In this document: positions 41,938 to 47,290 of the stretch, piece after piece
Layout of the letters: the number at the start of each line of letters is the position of its first letter
Position numbering within the stretch: the stretch's first letter is position 1
Assembly: GCA_019637815.1 (NCBI GenBank)
Contig: JAHBUZ010000028.1
Location: forward strand, 1 to 47,290
Direction: 5' to 3'
Source of the DNA: Chloroflexota bacterium
Lineage (GTDB): Bacteria; Chloroflexota; Limnocylindria; Limnocylindrales; CSP1-4
DNA: 47,290 bases
Made by a program: the position numbers and the translations under genes
Notes under the pieces: generated by a model
The model's database searches: none
Told to the model about the DNA's origin: nothing
The model's input: only the letters and a program-made list of their open reading frames with translations

Positions 41938-42057
41938 ATGTTGTCGCGCCCTCGACGCGTCCAGGCCCTGCTGGCCATGGCCATGTCCATCCTCGGCACC
42001 CTCGCCGTGGTCGCCCCCGCGCTCGCAGGTGGCCAGTCCGGCCCCTGGCCGCGATGA
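41938..42057 (+). CDS. 39-aa secreted micropeptide, candidate signalling pro-peptide
   Basis: The ATG is preceded by GGAGGAGG at 7 bases, one of the best ribosome binding sites in the window. The product starts MLSRPRR (basic n-region), continues VQALLAMAMSILGTLAVV (hydrophobic core) and has an APALA cleavage site, leaving the 9-residue tail GGQSGPWPR. A perfect 12-bp hairpin begins 8 bases after the stop, so it is a self-contained gene. There is no family match. It is divergent from an XRE-TPR regulator. It could be a quorum-sensing pro-peptide (export, then re-import or surface sensing), a small secreted effector, or a leader peptide; the first is favoured by context. It is too short for standard gene finders, so it is probably unannotated. 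Confidence 0.72.
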   Translation: MLSRPRRVQALLAMAMSILGTLAVVAPALAGGQSGPWPR

Positions 42058-42064
42058 CCGACCG

Positions 42065-42088
42065 CCGAGCCCGACCGGTCGGGCTCGG
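42065..42088 (+). terminator. Terminator hairpin of the micropeptide gene
   Basis: CCGAGCCCGACC directly abuts its reverse complement GGTCGGGCTCGG, giving an extended stem with a CCGG tip. It starts 8 bases after the peptide stop and ends well before the exonuclease gene. There is no T-tract. Confidence 0.65.
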
Positions 42089-42164
42089 CACCCATCCCGC
42101 GCGGGTGGGCGTGGCGCTGGCGACCGTGGCTGGTGCGGCACCCTGATCCCGTGATACACGGCGC

Positions 42165-42785
42165 GTGCACCCCGACCAGCGATGCCCCACCATCCGATGC
42201 GTGACGTCCCTTCGCACCGACCGGCCCGAGGTCCTCGTGAGCATCGACATCGAGGCATCCGGCCCGACCCCCGCCAACGGCGCGCTGCTGGCCATCGGCG
42301 CCTGTCTCGTGGAGCGGCCGGAGGCAGCGCTGTATCTCGAGCTCCAGCCACCGGCCGATGCGCCGTGGGACCCGGACGCCGCGCGCATCCATCGACTCGA
42401 CCGGGCGCGACTCGAGCGCGAAGGGCTCCCGCCGGCCGAGGCGGCTGCGCGGCTCGAGCGATGGCTCCATGACGTCGCCGGGGATGCGACACCCGTGTTC
42501 GTGGGGCTCAACGCCGGCTTCGACTGGATGTTCATCGCGGACCTGGTCTGGCGGGAGCTCGGCCACAACCCGTTCGGCCATGCCCCGCTCGACCTCAAGG
42601 CGCTGTACATGGGGCGCGACCACGTGACGCGCTGGGCCGCGACCGGCAAGGGCGACATCACGCAGCGATACCCGGTCACGAGCCGCCACACCCACCACGC
42701 GCTCGAGGACGCCCGGATGCAGGCCGAGCTGGCGCGGCAGCTGTTCGATCGGCCCGACCGGTCGGAGGCGTCACGCGAGACGTGA
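42165..42785 (+). CDS. DEDDh-family 3'-5' exonuclease (RNase T/DnaQ-like)
   Basis: 206 aa. The acidic catalytic set is complete: Asp-x-Glu in VSIDIEASGP, Asp in LNAGFDWMF and His-x4-Asp in HHALEDARMQ. KALYMGRDH and TRWAATGKGDI complete the fold. Substrates may be single-stranded RNA ends or DNA. The start is uncertain: GTG 42165, GTG 42201 or GTG 42237, none with a strong ribosome binding site. TGATAC 7 bases before 42165 hints at another leaderless start. Confidence 0.85.
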   Translation: MHPDQRCPTIRCVTSLRTDRPEVLVSIDIEASGPTPANGALLAIGACLVERPEAALYLELQPPADAPWDPDAARIHRLDRARLEREGLPPAEAAARLERWLHDVAGDATPVFVGLNAGFDWMFIADLVWRELGHNPFGHAPLDLKALYMGRDHVTRWAATGKGDITQRYPVTSRHTHHALEDARMQAELARQLFDRPDRSEASRET

Positions 42786-43257
42786 CGGACCGAGTCGCCG
42801 CGAGCGGGTCGTGATGCACGTCGCCGCGGGCGACGCGACCGGCGGAGTCAACGCGGGCGAGTGATGATCGGGCGTCACCGCGGGCGATGACGCTGGGTCG
42901 CCCGGCACGCGAACGGGATCGTGGTGGCTCGCTCGTCCGGCGAACACCCGTCGCCCGCTGACGATGGGCACCGGACCCCGGCTGCCCACGAGTACCAGGT
43001 GTCGGCGGTACCACGGACCCATGCCGCGGTGCCGCCCCGCACCACTATCGTGCGACGCATCGACTTTCCCATCGGGTGGTCGCGGGGTCGTCACACGGCC
43101 CCTGGGACGCGGCAGACCTCCTCGCCGCGGTCCAGGGAGACGGCACCGCAACTCCCACCCGTGATACCGACCGGCGGCCACGGACGGCTCCTCCTCCCCG
43201 TCCGAGGTCGCCGGTCGTTCCTTCGTTCCGCAGCGGGGAGCGGTCGCCCGACGGGCG
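42786..43257. other. Intergenic region with GC-rich hairpins, no clear gene
   Basis: 472 bases between the exonuclease and fabI stops (convergent). Hairpin CGTCGCC-GCG-GGCGACG is at 42819-42835 and hairpin GCGTCA-N10-TGACGC at 42872-42893. The octamer GCGGGCGA occurs three times (about 42826, 42853, 42880). These may terminate the exonuclease transcript. Short open frames exist on both strands, but none has a ribosome binding site, family pattern or normal composition. Confidence 0.5.
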
Positions 43258-44040
43258 CTACTCCTCCGTGTTGGGCACCCCGATCACGTTGTAGCCGCCG
43301 TCCACGTAGATGACCTCGCCCGTCACGGTCCGTGACATGTCGGAGCACAGGTACAGCGCCGTATCGCCGATGTCCTCGATGGTGATGGGCGTGCGCATGG
43401 GCGAGATGTCGCGGAACTGTCGGTGGTGCTTCTTGAAGTCCTTGACGCCCGACGCGGCGAGCGTCCGCACGGGTCCCGCGCTGATGGCGTTGACGCGGAT
43501 GCCCTGCGGCCCCAGGTCGACCGCGAGATACCGCACGATGGCCTCCAGGGCGGCCTTGGCGACACCCATGACGTTGTAGTTGGCGACGACCTTCTCCGCC
43601 CCGTAATAGGTGAGCGTGAGGACGTTGCCGCCGTCGGTCATGAGCGGCTTCGCAGCCCGCGTGATGGCGATGAGCGAGTACGCGGAGATGTCCATGGCCA
43701 GCGCGAAGCCGGCCCGGGACGTGTCGCTGAAGTGACCCTCGAGCTCCTCGCGCTTCGCGAACGCGACGCAGTGGACCAGGATGTCGAGCGTGCCGTGACG
43801 CGCCTGCCACGCGCTGAACACGCGCTCGATGTCGGCGTCCTGCTGGACGTCACAGGGCTCCACGAAGTCCGCGCCGATGCTCTCCGCGAGCGGCTTGACG
43901 CGCTTCTCGATGAGCATCTCGGCCGAGCTGAAGCCCACGGTCGCGCCCTGGGCATGCAGCGCCTTCGCGATGCCCCATGCGATGGAGTGGTCGTTCGCCA
44001 CCCCGAACACCAGCGCCTTGCGCCCTTCGAGCAGTCCCAC
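43258..44040 (-). CDS. fabI: Enoyl-[acyl-carrier-protein] reductase FabI
   Basis: 260 aa from GTG 44040, with AGGGAGGAAG before it. The start LLEGRKALVFGVANDHSIAWGIA is the FabI Rossmann cofactor site. Catalytic Tyr145/Tyr146 in TYYGAEK, Tyr155 and Lys162 in YNVMGVAK give the FabI-specific Tyr-x6-Lys arrangement. It reduces trans-2-enoyl-ACP in the last step of each fatty-acid elongation cycle and is the target of triclosan and isoniazid-like drugs. No other fab genes are adjacent. The promoter box TATCCT lies at 44073-44068 and a tandem repeat begins 13 bases further upstream. Confidence 0.95.
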   Translation of the reverse strand: MGLLEGRKALVFGVANDHSIAWGIAKALHAQGATVGFSSAEMLIEKRVKPLAESIGADFVEPCDVQQDADIERVFSAWQARHGTLDILVHCVAFAKREELEGHFSDTSRAGFALAMDISAYSLIAITRAAKPLMTDGGNVLTLTYYGAEKVVANYNVMGVAKAALEAIVRYLAVDLGPQGIRVNAISAGPVRTLAASGVKDFKKHHRQFRDISPMRTPITIEDIGDTALYLCSDMSRTVTGEVIYVDGGYNVIGVPNTEE

Positions 44041-44067
44041 ACGTCTTCCTCCCTGCGGCTGCCCGTA

Positions 44068-44073
44068 AGGATA
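44068..44073 (-). promoter_or_regulatory. -10 box of fabI
   Basis: TATCCT on the minus strand, about 28 bases before the GTG start, leaving room for a short leader with the Shine-Dalgarno sequence. The -35 position would fall inside the first tandem repeat copy. Confidence 0.5.
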
Positions 44074-44085
44074 GGGGCGCCGGGC

Positions 44086-44225
44086 CCGTGCGGCACTCCC
44101 GCCCCAGCGCCGAGTGGCACCCGTGCGGCACTCCCGCCCCAGCGCCGAGTGGCACCCGTGCGGCACTCCCGCCCCAGCGCCGAGTGGCACCCGTGCGGCA
44201 CTCCCCTCCGCAGCCGCGGTGGCGC
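44086..44225. repeat. 35-bp tandem repeat, three perfect copies plus one degenerate, upstream of fabI
   Basis: Copies at 44086-44120, 44121-44155 and 44156-44190 are identical; a fourth (44191-44225) keeps the first 15 bases exactly and drifts after that. Each copy contains GTGCGGCACTC and GAGTGGCAC, which can pair with a 2-base bulge to form a hairpin. As 35 is not a multiple of 3 and the repeat lies outside genes, it is not a protein repeat. Confidence 0.9.
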
Positions 44226-44611
44226 CCGCGCGATACGCTACCTTCCAGTCGCGCGTCCTGGGCGCGCGCTCACTCCGCGATCGGTCACGATCGATGGACG
44301 TCGAGGACCTCGGTGGCGCGGGTCGGCGCCGTGCCTGGCGCTGGATCGTGTCGATCGGTCACCGTGGGTGGTGGATCGACTCGCTCGTGACCCTCGACAC
44401 CTGCCATCGGGTGGCATCCGGCCCCGATGCCCACGCGTGGCCATGGGAGCGTCCATCGATCGTGGACATCCGCGACGACTCCCGCCCCCGAGAACGGTCG
44501 GTCGGCCCCGGTGGTGACGAGTCCCGCTCCGAGCCGTGACAGATCCTCCGGCCCGAGCACGCCATCCCAGGCAGCCGCCGGAGGGCGCAGATGGCCCGGC
44601 GCCGGGCTCCC
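44226..44611. other. Intergenic spacer with palindrome downstream of the repeat protein
   Basis: No supported gene. A 14-base perfect palindrome GCCCGGCGCCGGGC at 44594-44607 lies just after the stop of the large leftward gene and may end its transcript. Confidence 0.45.
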
Positions 44612-47290
44612 TCAGCTCGGCTGCTGTGACGCCTCTGGCTCGGTCGGCGTGGCCGGCTCGGTCGGCACCACCAGCCGCTCCAGCAGCACGATGGCATCGA
44701 TGTCCACAGGCGCCTGGCGGACGGTCGTCACGACCTGGTGCTCCCCATCGGGCAGGTCGTTGAGCACGGTCACCAGCTGGCGGCCGGACTTGCGACCCTG
44801 CGACAGGTCCACGGTCCGACAGGCACCCGGCGTGGGCGCTGCCGGGTCCACGCAGATGTCCACCTGCCCCTGGCCGTCGCCGTTGGCCGCCACGATGCCG
44901 ATGGAATCCGCGGTCGTGATGACGCTGGCGCTGTCGCCGGGTCGCGTGGACCGCTTGAGCGTGCCCTTGGTGGCGTCCTTGCGGGTCGCCTTGGTCCAGC
45001 GACCGTCGTAGGTGATGGCCGGGTCGGTCTCGCTCAGCACGCGGAGCGTGAAGGGCTCGCCCTCGACCCACGGACCGGGGTCGGAACCCGGCACCAGGGC
45101 ACGCAGCCGCAGCTGATAGGTGCCCGGCCGCAGGTTGCGGGCGAGGCCGGTGCGACCGCTGACGGTGGCCAGCTTCTTGTACTTGGCCCAGCCCTTGCGA
45201 CCCTGGGTGCGGACCTCGACGCCGTAGCGTGCCCGGCCCGACTCGGCCTCGCGACCGGCGGACCACGTGACGAGCATGGGCACCGCGCCTGCGCTCGTGA
45301 GCGGCCCTCGGCGCATCGCCACGGTGGGCGGGCTGGGCTGGTCGCGCGGCGGCTCCACGGTGATGATGAACGTGTCCACGCCCTCGCCACCCTGGAGGTC
45401 GGTCGCGACGACCGACACGGCCAGGTCACCGGCATCCGCGTCGCCGGGCACACCCGCGAACGCGAGCGTGACCGGATCGAAGGTCAGCCATGCGGGCAGC
45501 GGTGAGCGGTCCTCGCGCACGGCCGTGACGGTGAACTGGTCACCCGTGTCCACGTCGGCGTCGATGAACATGTCCGCCTCGAGGACGAGCTCGAAGCGCT
45601 GGCCCACGGGCGCGACCTGGTCGGGTGTCGGCTGGGACACCTGTGGCAGGTCGTTGACGTCCTCGACGGTCAGCGTGAAGCTGCCGGACGCCTCGTCACC
45701 CGCCGCATCGGTGGCGGTCACGGTGATGACGGTGCGGCCCGCATCGGCATCGCGGGGCGTGCCGCTGAAGGTCCAGGTGTCGGCGTCGAACCGGAGCCAG
45801 GCGGGCAGCGGCCCACCCTCCGGCCCGGTGGCACGCAGATGCAGCGTGTCACCCAACGACAGGTCGGGGTCCGTGAACAGGTCACGGGAGAGCGGCAGGT
45901 CCAGGGTCTGGTCCTGCTGGATGGTCTGGTCGGGGATGCGACTCACCAGCTGCGGCGGGTCGTTGACGTTGACGACCCGGAGCGCGAAGTCGGTGCTCGC
46001 GGACGCCCCCAGTCGATCGGTCGCGGTCACCGTGATGATGAGCGTCCCCACGTCGGAGTTGCGCGGCGAGCCCTTGAAGGTGCGGTCGCTGCGTGCGAAC
46101 GAGAGCCACGATGGCAGTGGCGTGCCGTCCTTCTGGATCGCGTCGTAGACCAGCGAGTCGTCCGAGTCCTGCTCCGCGAAGGTGTCCCGCGGGAAGGTGA
46201 ACGTGAACGACTGGTCCTGGATCGCCTTCTGCTCCTTGATGGCGGTGGCCACCGTGGGCGGATGGTTGACCCGCGCGATGCGCAGGTTGAACAGGGTGTT
46301 CGTCGATTCGCCGGCGCTGTCGGTCGCGATGACCATCAAGGGCAGCTGCCCGATGTCCTCGCGGGACGGGGTCCCGGAGACGGTCCGGGTCTCCCAGTCG
46401 AACCGGAGCCAGGCCGGCAGCGGGCCGTAGTCCGCGCTGCCCATGCTGATGGTCAGGCTGTCACCGGAGTCCAGGTCGTCATCGGTGAACGTCTCGTCGG
46501 GGATGACGAACGTCCAGAGGCTGTCCTCGGTGGCATCCTGGTCGGGGATGAGCCGACCCACGACGGGCGTGTCGTTGGTGTTGGTGATGTCGATGGTGAA
46601 GGTCGTGGTCCCGGTGAGGCCATCGGTGTCGGTGGCAGTGATGGCGATGACCAGCTGGCCCACGTCCGCATCGGTCGGCGTGCCGCTGAGCAGCCGCGCG
46701 CCCGGATCGAACCGGAGCCAGTTGGGCAGGGCGGTGCCGTCGCCGCGGCTCGCGGTCCACGTGAGCGGTTGGGTGTCGGTGAACAGGTCCTCGGGCAGGA
46801 CCAGCTCCAGCAGCGCGTCCTCCGCGACGGTCTGCGGCTCGATGGTCCGGGTCGCGACCGGCGCACCGGGCACCGGCGGATCGGCCTGACCCGCGTCGTT
46901 GACACCCCAGCAGTCGAGGATGCCGTTCGCCACGATGGCACAGGCATGGTCGCCACCGACGCTCACCTGGGTCAGCGGGGCACGCGTCGGGGGTGCCTCA
47001 TCGGTGGGCGCGGCGCCCCAGCAGGTCGGTGTGCCGTCGACGCCGATGGCACACGCCTGGGTGGTGCCCACGCCGACCGAGATGTAGCTGCCCGCGGGTG
47101 GCGTGGCCTGGCCCGCGTCGTCGGCGCCCCAGCAGGCGAGCGTGCCGTCGGCCGCGATGGCGCAGGCGGTCGCGGGACCGGCGCTGAGCGCGATGAACGT
47201 GCCCGCGGGTGGCGTGGCCTGGCCCGCGTCGTTGGCGCCCCAGCAGGTGAGCGTGCCGTCGGCAGCGATGGCGCAGGCGAACGCGTCACC
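44612..47290 (-). CDS. Large secreted repeat protein: RCC1-like repeats, five cadherin-like (He_PIG/CADG) domains, C-terminal beta-sandwich; N-terminus beyond window
   Basis: 892 residues visible, N-terminus outside the right edge. It starts with RCC1-like repeats of about 37 residues (motif AADGTLTCWGANDAGQATPP), at least four. Five domains of about 95-100 residues follow, each opening PDQ...F and carrying LPAWLRFD...SGTP.DADVG...VTATD and ending in VNDPP. This is the putative-Ig/dystroglycan-type cadherin-like pattern, which usually binds Ca. A fibronectin-like domain comes next (RYGVEVRTQGRKGW...), then a C-terminal domain (about residues 760-880) shared with the GH25 protein, then a Pro/Thr/Ser tail. 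It is probably a surface adhesin or carbohydrate-binding protein. No catalytic motif is seen. Confidence 0.82.
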   Translation of the reverse strand, partial: GDAFACAIAADGTLTCWGANDAGQATPPAGTFIALSAGPATACAIAADGTLACWGADDAGQATPPAGSYISVGVGTTQACAIGVDGTPTCWGAAPTDEAPPTRAPLTQVSVGGDHACAIVANGILDCWGVNDAGQADPPVPGAPVATRTIEPQTVAEDALLELVLPEDLFTDTQPLTWTASRGDGTALPNWLRFDPGARLLSGTPTDADVGQLVIAITATDTDGLTGTTTFTIDITNTNDTPVVGRLIPDQDATEDSLWTFVIPDETFTDDDLDSGDSLTISMGSADYGPLPAWLRFDWETRTVSGTPSREDIGQLPLMVIATDSAGESTNTLFNLRIARVNHPPTVATAIKEQKAIQDQSFTFTFPRDTFAEQDSDDSLVYDAIQKDGTPLPSWLSFARSDRTFKGSPRNSDVGTLIITVTATDRLGASASTDFALRVVNVNDPPQLVSRIPDQTIQQDQTLDLPLSRDLFTDPDLSLGDTLHLRATGPEGGPLPAWLRFDADTWTFSGTPRDADAGRTVITVTATDAAGDEASGSFTLTVEDVNDLPQVSQPTPDQVAPVGQRFELVLEADMFIDADVDTGDQFTVTAVREDRSPLPAWLTFDPVTLAFAGVPGDADAGDLAVSVVATDLQGGEGVDTFIITVEPPRDQPSPPTVAMRRGPLTSAGAVPMLVTWSAGREAESGRARYGVEVRTQGRKGWAKYKKLATVSGRTGLARNLRPGTYQLRLRALVPGSDPGPWVEGEPFTLRVLSETDPAITYDGRWTKATRKDATKGTLKRSTRPGDSASVITTADSIGIVAANGDGQGQVDICVDPAAPTPGACRTVDLSQGRKSGRQLVTVLNDLPDGEHQVVTTVRQAPVDIDAIVLLERLVVPTEPATPTEPEASQQPS
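47091..47290 (-). repeat. 111-bp tandem repeat encoding RCC1-like units
   Basis: Nearly identical segments begin at 47091 and 47202, a 111-base period (37 codons); more divergent copies continue to about 46880. The DNA identity is higher than protein conservation alone would require, suggesting recent duplication. Confidence 0.75.

Noticed and set aside
42875..43072. Minus-strand 65-codon open frame starting MGKSMRRTIVV
   Set aside because: A plausible start sequence, but no Shine-Dalgarno site or -10 box, no recognisable fold, and it runs into the GCGGGCGA hairpins; left as intergenic.
44086..44225. Tandem repeat considered as a CRISPR array
   Set aside because: The copies are directly adjacent with no spacers, and no cas genes are present.
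44114..44539. Plus-strand open frame across the 35-bp repeat and the spacer after it
   Set aside because: The start lies inside the repeat, there is no ribosome binding site, and composition follows the repeat in all frames.
1..47290. tRNA, rRNA, known riboswitches, transposases, integrases, phage genes
   Set aside because: Looked for by characteristic motifs in spacers and translations; none recognised. Short or divergent RNA genes could still be missed without a covariance search.

Overview
The window is about 47.3 kb of very GC-rich bacterial DNA (roughly 70 % G+C), densely coded on both strands. No rRNA, tRNA, phage, transposase or CRISPR feature was recognised. Signs of a single-membrane, Gram-positive-like or Chloroflexota-like free-living organism are: many secreted proteins with simple signal peptides, Pro-Thr-rich wall-type linkers, a GH25 muramidase, choice-of-anchor-Q beta-helix proteins, no outer-membrane proteins, and several genes that look leaderless (a TANNNT -10 box 6-7 bases before the ATG). 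A soil or freshwater Chloroflexota of the Limnocylindria type is my best guess. An actinobacterium cannot be excluded from sequence alone.

Region 1 (1-8.5 kb) is one tightly overlapping leftward operon. It encodes a FrcB-like sugar-binding protein, permease and ATPase, a nucleoside hydrolase-family protein, a D-tagatose/D-allulose 3-epimerase, a P-loop sugar/nucleoside kinase and an intracellular GH32 fructosidase-like enzyme (cut by the window edge). A ROK regulator is divergent, with an operator-like dyad over the promoter. Together these suggest uptake and breakdown of a ketohexose-containing glycoside.

Region 2 (8.7-18 kb) holds a methyltransferase/AraC divergent pair, a VapBC-like toxin-antitoxin module with a near-perfect operator, a two-domain VOC protein, a secreted beta-helix protein, an autoregulated-looking MerR-VWA operon and a small membrane protein followed by a clear terminator.

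Region 3 (18-35 kb) holds a UvrD-type helicase fused to a Fe-S PD-(D/E)XK nuclease, a DUF202 protein, a full-length LacZ-type GH2 beta-galactosidase, a leftward pair made of a beta-helix protein and a GH25 protein with two Pro-Thr linkers, a BBE-like FAD oxidase, a GNAT acetyltransferase and a SnoaL-like protein.

Region 4 (34.6-47.3 kb) holds PPK2, a secreted M1 metallopeptidase, a SIMPL protein, an ECF sigma factor with a membrane anti-sigma-like partner, an XRE-TPR regulator, a DEDDh exonuclease, FabI behind a 35-bp tandem repeat, and a large secreted RCC1/cadherin-like repeat protein running off the right edge.

The most striking item is divergent from the XRE-TPR regulator (41.77 kb). It is an independent 39-codon gene with a strong ribosome binding site, a signal peptide, a predicted 9-residue mature tail and its own terminator hairpin. 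A regulator with HTH and TPR repeats next to a secreted micropeptide is the layout of RRNPP peptide signalling, which I know only from Firmicutes.
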